A stretch of DNA of 41,538 nt, taken from positions 1 to 41,538 of the forward strand of contig JBKQNY010000003.1 of assembly GCA_052145775.1 (NCBI GenBank), written 5' to 3'. The position numbers and the translations under genes were made by a program. Each line of letters opens with the position of its first letter. Position 1 is the first letter of the stretch. Shown piece by piece: positions 24,860 through 34,193 of this stretch. Below the pieces are notes generated by a model that made no database searches, was not told where the DNA came from, and worked only from the letters and a program-made list of their open reading frames with translations. The stretch is from CAVYPR01 sp052145775 (lineage in GTDB: Bacteria > Actinomycetota > Acidimicrobiia > Acidimicrobiales > RAAP-2).

Positions 24860-25324
24860 TCAGTCGGATTGCGCGGCGGAGTTGATCGGTGGCCAGTCGG
24901 CGGGCCACCAGTCTCCCTGTGGGTCGGTGGTTTGCCCGACCTCGATGATGTAACCGTCTGGATCTCGCATGTAGCAACGCATCTCGTACTGGTGCTGCTT
25001 CGGGGGCGTCAGGAACTGCGCGCCGCGGGCGCTCCATTCGGCATACGCGGCGTGGATGTCTGCGACCCGGATATTGAGAAAGCTGCTTACCCGGTTGGGA
25101 TCGCTTGGCGTCTCAAGGGTGACCGTGGGCTTGTCGTCGGTGGGGCCTCCGCCGCCGTTGATGATGATGAAGCTGTTGGCGAGCGCGATGTTGGTCGGCT
25201 CTGGGCCGAAGACCACCCTGCCGCCGAGCACCTCGGTATAGAAGCGCCGGGAGCGCTCGACGTCATCGGAGACGATGAAGTGGCACACCAACATTCGCTC
25301 TGCGGGCTGCGTGGGTTCGGCCAT
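24860..25324 (-). CDS. VOC (glyoxalase/bleomycin-resistance) family protein, 154 aa
   Basis: One vicinal-oxygen-chelate module. MLVCHFIVSDDVERSRRFYTEVLGG gives the first His and the typical 'D-erS--FY-evLG' helix; SFLNIRVADIHAAYAEWSARGAQFLTPP the second half; CYMRDPDGYIIEVGQ the metal-ligand Glu strand. The start is ATG 25324, with GGAGG five nt upstream. Such proteins range from lyases to dioxygenases and resistance proteins; nothing here narrows the reaction. Single gene. Confidence 0.9.
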   Translation of the reverse strand: MAEPTQPAERMLVCHFIVSDDVERSRRFYTEVLGGRVVFGPEPTNIALANSFIIINGGGGPTDDKPTVTLETPSDPNRVSSFLNIRVADIHAAYAEWSARGAQFLTPPKQHQYEMRCYMRDPDGYIIEVGQTTDPQGDWWPADWPPINSAAQSD

Positions 25325-25487
25325 TGCCACCTCCACTCGCTAGGGCTCATGCCCCGCTTACGACGGGGTCTGAAGGTCTCAGTCAACCACGTCGGTTCGT
25401 CAAGTGCTCGCCACTTGAGCGTGATGGCGAATGCCCCCTATCGTCGGATCCAGACACGATCTTCCGGTAAGCCAGAATGCCGGGAAG

Positions 25488-25892
25488 ATGGCACTGTCCC
25501 GCGGCAGCACGTCGGAGACGGTGCACCCTGAGAATAGCCAGACTGAGCCATCTCAACTCAGATCGGTTGACGCAGGAAGGAGGCTGACGGCGTCGGCAAC
25601 TCTCAGGTTGACGTATGAGGCAAACGGAGAGGAGGTCCGTCGAGGCACGTACGTCGTCGTCGACGGCAAGCAGGTCGACTCCGTCGAAGTGAATGACAGC
25701 ATCGAGATGGTCGTCGAGCCGGGGCGTCATTCCCTCCAGATTCGCGATGGCCGCAAGTCCAGCAGCACGGAGGCTTTCGTCGCCGCTGAGGGCGAGCTCG
25801 TCGCATTCCGATGCACCGGGAAGAGGTTCTTGCCCATCTTTCTGGCATCCTTCTTCGTTCCCAAGCTTGCGCTGAAACTTGCTCGCGAGTAG
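25488..25892 (+). CDS. Hypothetical protein with a PEGA-like beta domain and hydrophobic C-terminus, about 134 aa
   Basis: The conserved-looking core runs from LRLTYEANGEEVRRGTYVVV through DGKQVDSVEVNDSIEMVVEPG and HSLQIRDGRKSS to FRC. This is the strand pattern of small PEGA-like domains (V-VDG--vg-v--g-----v-pG-H-l-v). The end, RFLPIFLASFFVPKLALKLARE, is hydrophobic and may touch the membrane. The start is uncertain: ATG 25488 is used and 25431 is possible; the first 30-odd residues are unlike the rest. Function unknown. Confidence 0.5.
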   Translation: MALSRGSTSETVHPENSQTEPSQLRSVDAGRRLTASATLRLTYEANGEEVRRGTYVVVDGKQVDSVEVNDSIEMVVEPGRHSLQIRDGRKSSSTEAFVAAEGELVAFRCTGKRFLPIFLASFFVPKLALKLARE

Positions 25893-26174
25893 TCGGCCCT
25901 CACCGCCCGGAACTCCCGTCCACGTGGTCATCGCCGGTCGGATTGCCTGGACTGGACGTGCCCCGGAGCGCTGGGCCGCGGGCACCGTCCCAGGGCGGCA
26001 CCACGGGGCGGAATGGAGTTGGCCCGCTCTCGTGGACAAGGTGCTCCAGAAGATTTGGTGCGGGCGCAGCCGATGGGTGACACCTATATCGCTGCCGGGT
26101 AACGGCGCAGACACGGTCGTAGTGGCGGCAAAGGCCCTGTTCGACAGAGTGGGAACGCCCTGAACGGTCCGTCC
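25893..26174. other. Convergent gap, nothing recognised
   Basis: About 280 bp between the end of the PEGA-like gene and the end of the HAD hydrolase gene. No clear terminator hairpin was noticed. Confidence 0.3.
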
Positions 26175-26987
26175 TTACTCGCGATTGAGGACGAAACGGC
26201 GCATCGCAGTGGCGAACCCCTCGTGGTCGTTGCTGCCGGTGACCCGTCGGGCCGCACGTTTCACCTGCGGATCGGCGTTGCCCATGGCGATGCTGAGTCC
26301 GGAATGAGCAAACATGAGAACGTCATTTGCCATGTCGCCGATGGTGGCGATCTCGTCCGTAGAGAGCTCGTACTTCTTGGCGAGGTACAAAGCCACCCAA
26401 CCCTTGTTGGCACGGGGATGCGTGAAGTCGAGGTAGTACGGCTGCGAAGTCGCCACGGTGACGTGGTCTCCGAACGTGTCCTGCGCCGCCGCCCAGGCGC
26501 CACTGACCACGTCGCGATCGTCGCTCACTCCCACGATCTTTGCTACGGCGTCGGTGAGACCGTCGAGGCTCTTCATGACCTTTGGGTCGAATTTCACGGT
26601 CCAGGATTCGCGTGCCACGTGCGGTCCGTGGGGATCCGGGACGTACCAATCGGCGCCGCGATAGATCCAAATGTCGAGGCTGCGAGACTTGAGAAGGGCG
26701 CAGATCGGCTCAATCAGATTTTCGGGCACGACCTGCTGCTCGATCACGTTCATCGCAGGATCGACGAGTAACCCGCCATTGAAGGCGGAGATTGGGGTCT
26801 CGATACCGAGCGGTTCGACAAGCATGGACATGCCGCGCGGGGGGCGGCCGCTGGTGATGGCGAAGAGAATGCCTTCCATTCTGAGGTGGTGCACGGCGTC
26901 GATCGCTGCGGCCGTCAGGACCTTATCGGGAGTAACCAACGTGCCGTCCACGTCGGCCAGCACCAAGCGAATCGGGACGGAGGGCAC
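26175..26987 (-). CDS. HAD superfamily hydrolase, Cof type, 270 aa
   Basis: A sugar-phosphate or nucleotide phosphatase of the Cof/HAD-IIB group. Motif I is ADVDGTL (Asp12 and Asp14), motif II is ITSGRP, the motif III region is ANKGWVALYLAKKY with its Lys, and motif IV is IGDMANDVLMF. The cap domain lies between II and III. The start GTG 26987 is chosen because motif I is then close to the N-terminus; no strong ribosome site is seen, and the upstream in-frame 58 codons look non-coding. The substrate is unknown. Confidence 0.88.
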   Translation of the reverse strand: MPSVPIRLVLADVDGTLVTPDKVLTAAAIDAVHHLRMEGILFAITSGRPPRGMSMLVEPLGIETPISAFNGGLLVDPAMNVIEQQVVPENLIEPICALLKSRSLDIWIYRGADWYVPDPHGPHVARESWTVKFDPKVMKSLDGLTDAVAKIVGVSDDRDVVSGAWAAAQDTFGDHVTVATSQPYYLDFTHPRANKGWVALYLAKKYELSTDEIATIGDMANDVLMFAHSGLSIAMGNADPQVKRAARRVTGSNDHEGFATAMRRFVLNRE

Positions 26988-27255
26988 GAGGACTAGCTTA
27001 CGAGTAGCCCTCGACTGCCGGTCCCCCTCCCCAGCGGCACATCGTGTTGCCTCCACGGAGTTCGTCGGAGTCCGCCTCTGCCGCGCGGTGAACTGAGGAT
27101 GTGCACCTTCCCCGTCACGCCGGGTCGCGGGTGCCGTCCCGCCGCAGCCCCTCGAAGACATTGCCCTTCAGAGCCGAATGGAAAGCACCGCCCCGCCGCC
27201 GAACCTCATGAGGCAGCCTGATCGACCACCTCTGGCTGATCCGGAGCACCATCTC
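26988..27255. other. Gap between HAD and nitrilase-family genes
   Basis: About 270 bp. It should hold the promoter of the HAD gene; nothing else was recognised. Confidence 0.3.
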
Positions 27256-28173
27256 TCAACCGTCTGTGATCACAGATCGTCTGCGCGAATCGGACCGAGC
27301 GAACACTTGCACGCCTTGTTCGCCGGACATCAAGCGCCTGTACGCACCGGGTTTCCGGTAGGCGTCGCCCATCGTCTCACGCCCTCGGTACTCTCTGAGT
27401 GCGTCCAAATTGAGCGTGGCAAGGTAGACGTCCTCGCCATCGCCTGCCTCGAAGATGAGCTGGTCACGAGGTTGACCATTGGGTTGGCCGATCGCTTCAA
27501 AGACCATTCCGTCGAAGACGCTGGAATGGCCATCTTGATCGGGAGCCGAATAGTTCACCGTTGCGATCGCGGTCATATTCTCGAAGGCTCGGGACCAAAG
27601 CTGATAGGTCCGCTCGCCAGCCATGGGGCAGGCGTTCGGCACCAGAATGAGTTCAGCACCTCCTAGCATCAGTTCACGCGCTGCTTCGGGGAACTCCCGG
27701 TCAGCGCAGATCATGACGCCGACGTCGACGAACCCGCCGTCAATGTCGAGCCGTGCGACCTCAAAGGATTCTCCAGGCGTCAGGGCTCTCTCCATTCCCC
27801 AGTCACACGTGTGCACCTTGGCGTAGCAAAGGACATCTTGACCATGCCTGTCGATGAGCAGGGCGGTGTTCCGTGGAGATCCAGACCATCGCTCCAAGAA
27901 GGTCCTCACAATCGCCAGGTTGAGGTCGGACGCAGCCTTTCGGAATGCGCTCACCCAAGGATCGTGACGTGCGACGGCCATCTCCTTCCACCGTGCCCGT
28001 CCGGCCTCATCATCAGGGCAAGGGGCGTAACCGATTTGCCACATCTCTGGCAGGATCGCGATGTCCGCCCCCTCTTCGGCGGCCCTGGAACACATGGCCA
28101 GTCCCCTTTCGAGGTTGGCCTGTGGATCGCCACAGGAGGCCGCTTGACAGAGAGCCAGCCGTAGGTCGGTCAC
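27256..28173 (-). CDS. Carbon-nitrogen hydrolase (nitrilase superfamily), 305 aa
   Basis: An amidase or carbamoylase-type hydrolase. The Glu-Lys-Cys triad is intact: Glu43 in ILPEMW, Lys119 in CYAKVHTCDW, and Cys156 in VMICADREFPE. The start, MTDLRLALCQAASCGDPQANL, is the usual first strand. ATG 28173 is the natural start. Full length for the superfamily. It does not carry a glutaminase or acyltransferase domain. The substrate (amide, carbamoyl compound or nitrile) cannot be decided. Confidence 0.92.
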   Translation of the reverse strand: MTDLRLALCQAASCGDPQANLERGLAMCSRAAEEGADIAILPEMWQIGYAPCPDDEAGRARWKEMAVARHDPWVSAFRKAASDLNLAIVRTFLERWSGSPRNTALLIDRHGQDVLCYAKVHTCDWGMERALTPGESFEVARLDIDGGFVDVGVMICADREFPEAARELMLGGAELILVPNACPMAGERTYQLWSRAFENMTAIATVNYSAPDQDGHSSVFDGMVFEAIGQPNGQPRDQLIFEAGDGEDVYLATLNLDALREYRGRETMGDAYRKPGAYRRLMSGEQGVQVFARSDSRRRSVITDG

Positions 28174-28266
28174 CAGTCAATTATGCGGTCCGAAGACCGG
28201 CACCGTCTTCTCTTGGAGTGTCCCACTACGCGGGGCGATGGGCGCCCCTCGCAGCAGTAACCACGC

Positions 28267-28662
28267 CTAGCCGGGTGGGGCGAAGAACTCAAGGGCGATG
28301 TTGTCTGGGTCGCGAAACGACAGGCCCGATCCATACGGGGCGTCGACGACGCCACCGTTCTCGACTCCGAATTCGTTCAGCCTCGATTCCCATTGCTCGA
28401 GTTCAGCGCGATTGGCGCAAGCGAACGCCAAGTGGTCGAGACCCGGCTGTCTCTCATCGAAAGGTTCGGATCCGTGTGGATCGGGGAACTGGTGGATGCC
28501 GACCAGGGTCTGGCTACCAAGAAGCCAGACGACGTGGTGGAACGGACCCGTATCTTCATCGATGATCGGTTCGGCTCCGAACAGCCTCTGGTACCACGGC
28601 CTGCTCCGGCCAAGATCGGTGACGGTCAGTGCGACATGGGTAACGGCGGGAAACTCAGCCAT
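28267..28662 (-). CDS. VOC (glyoxalase-like) family protein, 131 aa
   Basis: A single VOC domain with three visible ligands: His in THVALTVTDLGRSRPWYQRLFG, His in GLDHLAFACANRAELEQW, and Glu in SFRDPDNIALEFFAPPG. The start ATG 28662 has AGGAGG five nt upstream and is much better than the longer frame. Unrelated in detail to the VOC protein at 24860. Possibly transcribed towards the nitrilase-family gene, with about 90 bp between them. Confidence 0.9.
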   Translation of the reverse strand: MAEFPAVTHVALTVTDLGRSRPWYQRLFGAEPIIDEDTGPFHHVVWLLGSQTLVGIHQFPDPHGSEPFDERQPGLDHLAFACANRAELEQWESRLNEFGVENGGVVDAPYGSGLSFRDPDNIALEFFAPPG

Positions 28663-29003
28663 GGCTACCTCCTCGAGTCGGAACGCTCGATCACCATATC
28701 CCCGACCCACAGGTGGCTTCGACCCGGCCGAATGTGCTGACAGGGCACGGCGCCGCTGCCTCGATTCCCTTGTCAAATCTGCCCAATGGCGATGGGCCGC
28801 GGTCCCATCCGAATTGCCGCCTACCCCGGGTAACGGGCACCGTCGGACGGCGACACTTTGTGGGCACGCCTCTACCGCAATGGCGCGGGCAATTTGGGAC
28901 CCCGAGCCGAGCGCCGACCGCCGACTCGGTGCCCACCTCGGAATGCAGCCCTCAGCCGGCGAACCACACCGAACGACACACGTAATGCGCCGTGATCAGC
29001 CTG
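28663..29003. other. About 340 bp gap, nothing recognised
   Basis: Between two minus-strand genes. It should include the promoter of the VOC gene; no clear element was identified. Confidence 0.3.
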
Positions 29004-29267
29004 TTACGTCCCGAGCTGCGGCGAAAGTCCGTCCACGTGCATCTCGTGGTACTCGTTGTTCGCCCATGGTCCGACCGCGCCTTCAACCACCTCTCGCACA
29101 GCGTCAACCGACTCGCCTTCCCAGATGCAGATGCCGAGGCCGTGATCGTTGGTGGCTGCATGGATTGGCAACGCCACGTGGGAAGGAAGCCCAGCTTCGA
29201 GAGCCTTGGCTTCGGCGGCCTGAAAGCCTTCGGGGTCGTGAATTCGGTGGATAACGGTCACAAACAC
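29004..29267 (-). CDS. Small ferredoxin-fold-like hypothetical protein, 87 aa
   Basis: The start GTG 29267 has GGAGGG seven nt upstream. The peptide begins MFVTVIHRIHDPEGFQAAEA, continues PSHVALPIHAATNDHGLGICIWEG, has the helix ESVDAVREVVEGAV, and ends NNEYHEMHVDGL. The beta-alpha-beta-beta-alpha-beta order with His-rich strands resembles small dimeric alpha/beta-barrel or nickel-binding DUF4242-like proteins, but I cannot name a family firmly. There is no signal peptide. Confidence 0.65.
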   Translation of the reverse strand: MFVTVIHRIHDPEGFQAAEAKALEAGLPSHVALPIHAATNDHGLGICIWEGESVDAVREVVEGAVGPWANNEYHEMHVDGLSPQLGT

Positions 29268-29698
29268 GGCTTTACCCTCCAATCGTCCGGGTAACCGCGC
29301 GGATGCGGCGGCACCAATGGCTATCACACCCGACAAAGGGGTGATCTGTCGTGTACGAACACCACCACGACGCGCCGACAAGTTGCCCATTCGGGAGCGC
29401 CCTCGTGCATCGCCGCAGCCACCCAGACCCGATCAGATCGCCGGATCCGAGGACGTGCAGGTATCCATGGCGCGTCCTTCGATCGTGGTGGGGGCGTCCC
29501 CATCCGCCGTCCCCGACGGTGACATGTCAGGCGTGTGACGGTGGTCCTGTCCCCGCCCTTGTCAGTTGGGATCAAGTGGACGGGTGGTACACCGCACAGG
29601 CGCCGACCATCGCGCACCTGTCGCTGGATCGGCCGAGCGATGGGTCCTGCGGCATCCGAAGGTCGTACAGTCAAACCCGTTGAAAGGGAGGACTTCTG
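29268..29698. other. About 430 bp divergent gap
   Basis: Should hold the divergent promoters of the small protein and the DHFR-like reductase. Short frames exist, without support. Confidence 0.3.
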
Positions 29699-30262
29699 AT
29701 GCGCAGCGTGACCTATTCGATGGGTGTCTCACTTGACGGCTACATCGCCGGGCCGCATGGCGAGTTCGACTGGACGGAGCCCGACGAGGAGGTCTTTCGC
29801 TTCGTCACCGACGAGATACGAGAGGTCAGTGTCCACCTGCTGGGACGACGGCTGTACGAGACGATGCTGTACTGGGAGACCGCCGACCAGGATCCATCGC
29901 TCGACGACGCAGTGCTTGAGTGGGCCGCACTCTGGAAGCCGCTCCCAAAGGTGGTGTTTTCCACCACGCTGTCGGCGGTGCAGGGCAGGGCCCGCCTGGC
30001 CTCCAGCGGCCTGGCGGAGGAGATCGAGCGGTTGCGAGCCGAGCCGGGAGAAGGCCACATCGCGATCGGCGGAGCGACTCTCGCCGCCGAGGCGGCCGCG
30101 CTGGGTCTGATCGACGAGTACCGCGCCAGGGTCTACCCAGTGCTGGTTGGGGGTGGCCGTCCGTTCTTTTCGCAGTGTGAGCACCGCGTTGATCTCGATC
30201 TCGTCGAGTGCCGCACGTTCAGCTCGGGAGTCGTCTTTCTCCGCTATCGCGTGGCACGCTAG
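29699..30262 (+). CDS. Dihydrofolate reductase family (RibD C-terminal-like) protein, 187 aa
   Basis: An NADPH-dependent reductase of the DHFR/RibD-C fold. VTYSMGVSLDGYIAGPHGEFDW is at residues 4-25, HLLGRRLYETMLYW near 46-59, the substrate/NADPH segment HIAIGGATLAAEAAALGLIDEYRARVYPVLVGGG near 120-153, and FSSGVVFLRYRV at the end. ATG 29699 has GGGAGG upstream. Many such proteins stand alone in actinobacteria; the substrate is unknown. Confidence 0.92.
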   Translation: MRSVTYSMGVSLDGYIAGPHGEFDWTEPDEEVFRFVTDEIREVSVHLLGRRLYETMLYWETADQDPSLDDAVLEWAALWKPLPKVVFSTTLSAVQGRARLASSGLAEEIERLRAEPGEGHIAIGGATLAAEAAALGLIDEYRARVYPVLVGGGRPFFSQCEHRVDLDLVECRTFSSGVVFLRYRVAR

Positions 30263-30346
30263 CCAGCTCATCCGCCGAACGCTTGGAAGAACGGGCAGCC
30301 AAGTCAATCTCGAGGTCGAGTCTGGGCGGCTCTGGGATCATTCGTT

Positions 30347-31120
30347 TCACCCAACGAGCGGCACGCTGCTTGCGGGGGCCGTCACCGAAATGGGCTCGCC
30401 CCACTTCGAGAAGGTGGCGGTGGCGATCGTCTTCCGCCCGTTCTCCGTGATGTGATACACCGCCTCAACTGGTAGATATGGCGCGACGGCCGATATGTAG
30501 ATGACGGCTGAGCCTTTGACATCGGCGGGCCAATCGGCAGGGATGATCCCACCAGAGAGACCGATCAGCTTCTTGCCGTTGATCGCAGTTTCCGGCCTCA
30601 CGGCCAGGCGCCCGGCTGGCTTCTCACTGCTGAGCAACGTACTGAGCGTGACGCCGTTGACAGTGGACGAGTAATTGGGGGTGCTCGGAGACATCGCCAG
30701 CCATTTCCCGGCATAGGACGACGGCAATGTCATGATCATCGAGGTCCAGTGTGCGTCGCCTTGCACGTAGGCCATTCCCGGGACGACGAGTATTGTCCCA
30801 TGCCCGTAAATGCCACCCGACGAAATGCTCTGCATCCCTTCACTCTGGCCAGCGTCGGTCACCAGCACCCCGCTGGTCCCGAACACGTTCGTATCCCCAC
30901 AGCAGAAGAAGGGCTTGACGACTAGATGCACTGACCCTTCGGCATTTGCGGCCGCCGCAGCCAGAGCCCACACCTGTTTCGCCGACTTGCCCTCGAGGCC
31001 GCTGCTGTGTGAGGCGCCGGCATGGAGGCTGAAGCTCACCATGCTCACCATCGCAATCGCGATGACCCCGATCATTCGGACGTGCGCGCGGCCAATCGCT
31101 GTCCCGACTGGTCTCGGCAT
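30347..31120 (-). CDS. Exported hypothetical protein (LppX/LprG-like), 257 aa
   Basis: The start ATG 31120 has GGAGGTGAAGG upstream. A signal peptide is clear (RMIGVIAIAMVSMVSFSLHAGASH). The mature part, SAKQVWALAAAAANAEGSVHLV, GGIYGHGTILVVPGMAYVQGD, YAGKWLAMSP, TAINGKKLIGLSG and AVAPYLPVEAVYHI, has the strand pattern of lipid-carrier LppX/LprAFG-like proteins, including the late 'lPv----' strand. No lipobox Cys sits at the cleavage site; the CC pair lies inside the mature protein. Moderately sure of the family, not of the role. Confidence 0.6.
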   Translation of the reverse strand: MPRPVGTAIGRAHVRMIGVIAIAMVSMVSFSLHAGASHSSGLEGKSAKQVWALAAAAANAEGSVHLVVKPFFCCGDTNVFGTSGVLVTDAGQSEGMQSISSGGIYGHGTILVVPGMAYVQGDAHWTSMIMTLPSSYAGKWLAMSPSTPNYSSTVNGVTLSTLLSSEKPAGRLAVRPETAINGKKLIGLSGGIIPADWPADVKGSAVIYISAVAPYLPVEAVYHITENGRKTIATATFSKWGEPISVTAPASSVPLVG

Positions 31121-31747
31121 GACCTTCACCTCCGAGTCGATGGTCCCAGGACACTCACCTGTCCCAATCTTCAACTCGATCTACGGCTATCCATAGAGCC
31201 GAAAGCCTCTTAGCGCTCGCGACCGCCACGAAACTTGGTGGGCCATGTCCGGACTCGCAGACAAGTCATTCGGACCCACCACCATCCGAGGCACCTACTT
31301 GCTGGCACCGCGATTCGACCTGGGTCGGTCGGAAGGGCTGACTCGCTGAGCGCTTGTCCGCTGAGAAGCGGGGCTGCCAACGCGTTTGTCGCTGCTACAG
31401 ATTGCGGGAAGCGCGGCCGAGAGGTCTGCCCCCCTACTCCCATTAGTACCCACGCCACGGGCGGCGCTGATCCCAGTGGTGCCATGTCAATAGACCGACC
31501 TACCGCCGGAATGACCCTTTGAAACGCGGCCGGAGGCGAGACGCGTCTCTCCACGAGAGCGCTGCGGGAGCCAGGTTCCACTCCCACGGTCGGCTTGCGC
31601 CATCGAAGGCCTCGTCCCAACGACATCCTGCTGAACGTAGGCATCGGCACGTCCAAGGGCTGTAGTGAGGATGCCCCGAACCGGTCGATGGACGATGGAA
31701 ACGCGGTGCGCCGCCGTGCACCATCGGCTCGCACTTCACGTAAGAAT
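31121..31747. other. About 630 bp gap, nothing recognised
   Basis: Divergent region between the exported protein and the methyltransferase. A minus frame (31210-31779) and others lack family likeness. Confidence 0.35.
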
Positions 31748-32365
31748 ATGGACATGACCATTGGGGACAACGGACACAACTGGGATGCCTCCTACGCGGG
31801 ACCGTCGCCGCCGTGGGACATCGGCCGCCCGCAGCCTGCCATCGTTCGCCTCGCCGACACCGGGGCGCTCACCGGCGCGTTCCTCGACGTCGGCTGCGGC
31901 ACCGGCGAGCACACGATCCTCGCCGCGAGCCATGGCGCACGCGCACTCGGCATCGACGTCTCCCCTCGTGCCGTCGAGATCGCCCGCCGCAAGGCCACCG
32001 AACGTGACGCCGAAGCTAGCTTCCAGGTGCTCGACGTTCTCGATCTCGACACGCTGGGCGAGATCTTCGACACGATCGTCGACAGCGGGTTGTTCCACGT
32101 CTTCGACGACGCCGCTCGCGCCGGTTACGTAGCGGCCGTGCAGGCCGTCCTTCGACCAGGTGGCCACCTCCACCTCATGTGCTTCAGCGATCGCCAGTCC
32201 GGCGACTGGGGTCCCCGCCGCGTCACCGAAGGCGAATTGCGCGACGCGTTCGACGCCGGCTGGCACATCGACTCCCTCACCGACGAGCGCTTCGAGATCA
32301 ACCCGGGAATGGGCACCCCCACCGCCGAAGCCTGGCTGGCCGACATCGTCCGGCTGGCCGACTGA
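31748..32365 (+). CDS. Class I SAM-dependent methyltransferase, 205 aa
   Basis: A Rossmann-type methyltransferase. NWDASYAGPSPPWDIGRPQPA at the start is typical of the group. SAM motif I is FLDVGCGTGEHTILAA, the acidic end of strand 2 is GIDVSPRAVEIARRKA, FDTIVDSGLFHVF is motif IV, and VLRPGGHLHLMCF motif VI. Start ATG 31748; a second ATG follows two codons later. The substrate is unknown. Confidence 0.92.
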   Translation: MDMTIGDNGHNWDASYAGPSPPWDIGRPQPAIVRLADTGALTGAFLDVGCGTGEHTILAASHGARALGIDVSPRAVEIARRKATERDAEASFQVLDVLDLDTLGEIFDTIVDSGLFHVFDDAARAGYVAAVQAVLRPGGHLHLMCFSDRQSGDWGPRRVTEGELRDAFDAGWHIDSLTDERFEINPGMGTPTAEAWLADIVRLAD

Positions 32366-32472
32366 CCTGCACCCCGACCCCGCGCTCGCAAGACCGTTGA
32401 GGGCCGCCCACGAGAACCAGCGGCACGGGAGCCCCGATCGTCGGACAGGCAAGCAGGATCCGCGTCGCCTCG

Positions 32473-32886
32473 CTAGTCGGGCCACGGGCTGTCGACGACC
32501 CCGAGTTGGATGAACAGACCGAGTTTGTCGGCTCCGATCCATTCTCGAACCACCTTGCCGCCCTCCAAGTGCATGATGGTGACGACCCACTCCTCGACCG
32601 CCCGCCCCGTCGCGGCCCGTCCCACATACCCGCCCGTGTCGGTCCCGTGGAAGGTGGCCCTGAGCACGACGGTCCGGTCGGCGACGATCATCTCGTCGAT
32701 GTCGATGCGGAGGTCGGGGAACGCCTCGTGGTAGCGGCGGATGGGTTCCACTCTGGCTGCCGGTCCGGTCCCGAACGAATTGACGTATCCCTCTCCGTAG
32801 AGGTCTGAGGCGGCGTCGTAGTTTCGACGGTTCCAGACTTCCTCGACGAACGTGCGGACTCGTGTCTCGTATTCGACCGCACCCAT
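32473..32886 (-). CDS. SnoaL-like / ester cyclase family protein, 137 aa
   Basis: A small NTF2-like fold protein. TRVRTFVEEVWNRRNYDAASDLYGEGYVN, a central RYHEAFPDLRIDIDEMIVADRTVVLRATFHGTDTG and EEWVVTIMHLEGGKVVREW match SnoaL-type polyketide cyclase/ester cyclase proteins. ATG 32886 is preceded by GGAGAG with 4-5 nt spacing. It sits 120 bp upstream of nothing else on its strand; the methyltransferase converges on it. Function unknown; many such proteins are not cyclases. Confidence 0.85.
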   Translation of the reverse strand: MGAVEYETRVRTFVEEVWNRRNYDAASDLYGEGYVNSFGTGPAARVEPIRRYHEAFPDLRIDIDEMIVADRTVVLRATFHGTDTGGYVGRAATGRAVEEWVVTIMHLEGGKVVREWIGADKLGLFIQLGVVDSPWPD

Positions 32887-33005
32887 CGCTCTCTCCATTC
32901 TTTGATCCGTGTCCGACCACTTCGACAAGTCAGACCGCACCAAGTCGGGCGTCAGTCGTCACCAGGGAAAGACCAAGTTGGTCGGCCAGTTCGACGTACA
33001 GGGAC

Positions 33006-34193
33006 TCAGTCCGGTGGGCGACGCCTCCCGACCAGCTCGGCCAACACCTCGGCGGTGTGCTCGCCCACGTGAGGTACCCGCGGGGCCGGTGGCGCGATCC
33101 CCGAGAAGCTGACCGGACCGTTCACCGACCGGACCGCGCCGCCGTCCACCTCCACGATGCCGTCGTTCGCCAGGAGCTGCGGGTCCTCCACCACCTGGGC
33201 CGGCGTCTGCGCCGGGGCCCACCAAACCCCCTCGGCCTCGAAGCGCTCCGCCCACTCGGCCAGGGTCCGCCGCGCCACCAGGCCGTCGAGGACCGAGATG
33301 ACCTCGGACCGGTGCCGGCGGAGCGTCGTGGCGTCAGCGAAGCGCGGATCGTCGAGGAGGTCCGGCCGACCCAGGGCGCGGCACACGGCGCCGATATGGC
33401 GGCCGGCCTCCAGGCCGGTCAGGAAGAGCCATTGCCCGTCGGCGGTGCGGTAGGGGTTCATGAGGGGCGCCTGGTTCTTGTGCCGGGGCTCGGCCCCGGC
33501 CACCTTGCCCAGCGCCAGCTGGAGCCCGAGATCCCAGCCCAGCACGTAGGCGCCGGTCCGAAGCAGCGACACCTCGACCAGCCGGCCCCGGCCGGTAGCG
33601 CGCTGTTCGAGGACGCCGGCGAGGATGCCGCTGAGCGCGGCGAGCCCGGTGATGTGGTCCCCCACGCCGCCGCGGGCGTTGAGCGGGTTGCCGTCGGCGT
33701 CCGCCATCTGGCGCGCCAGCCCCGGCCTCGCCCAGAAGGCGCCGATGTCGTAGCTGGGCCGGTTGCGCTCCTCGCCGCGCAGGCCGTAGCCGCTGACGCT
33801 GCAGTACACGAGACGGGGATGGCGCACGAGGGTGGCGGCCGGCTCCAGGCCGAGCTTGTCGAGGGCGTCGGGGCGCAGGTTGGTGACGAACACGTCGGCC
33901 GCCTCCAGCAGTTCCTCGAACCGAGCCCGGTCGTCCTCGGTTCGCAGGTCCAGCACCACGCTGCGCTTGCCCCGGTTGTCCAGGGCGAAGGCCGGGTTCG
34001 GGAGGTCGTCCTCGATGCCGATCGACCCGAAGACCCGGCGCATCGGGTCACCGGCCGGCGCCTCCACCTTGACGACGTCGGCGCCCCAGTCGGCCAACAG
34101 GGCCGTCGCCGCCGGCGCGGCCACCCACACCCCCAGCTCGACGACGCGCAGGTCACGCAGGGAAGAGAGGCCCTCGGTCGGGACGTCGGTCAC
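33006..34193 (-). CDS. Class III (CaiB/BaiF family) CoA-transferase, 395 aa
   Basis: Transfers CoA between carboxylic acids. Family marks are LRDLRVVELGVWVAAPAAT at the N-terminus, GADVVKVEAP, NRGKRSVVLDL, the catalytic aspartate Asp149 in PSYDIGAFWARPGLA, and GRGRLVEVSLL. The start GTG 34193 overlaps the stop of the upstream ligase by 4 bp (GTGA), so it is the third gene of an amidohydrolase-ligase-transferase operon. The longer open frame upstream is a shadow of the ligase. It likely loads CoA onto, or takes it from, the pathway's acid. Confidence 0.93.
   Translation of the reverse strand: MTDVPTEGLSSLRDLRVVELGVWVAAPAATALLADWGADVVKVEAPAGDPMRRVFGSIGIEDDLPNPAFALDNRGKRSVVLDLRTEDDRARFEELLEAADVFVTNLRPDALDKLGLEPAATLVRHPRLVYCSVSGYGLRGEERNRPSYDIGAFWARPGLARQMADADGNPLNARGGVGDHITGLAALSGILAGVLEQRATGRGRLVEVSLLRTGAYVLGWDLGLQLALGKVAGAEPRHKNQAPLMNPYRTADGQWLFLTGLEAGRHIGAVCRALGRPDLLDDPRFADATTLRRHRSEVISVLDGLVARRTLAEWAERFEAEGVWWAPAQTPAQVVEDPQLLANDGIVEVDGGAVRSVNGPVSFSGIAPPAPRVPHVGEHTAEVLAELVGRRRPPD

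Noticed and set aside
24433..24885. 150-codon plus-strand frame
   Set aside because: Overlaps the kelch fragment in another frame and the VOC gene antisense; no ribosome site or family likeness.
31210..31779. 189-codon minus-strand frame
   Set aside because: Runs into the methyltransferase start antisense, has mixed composition and no recognisable motif.
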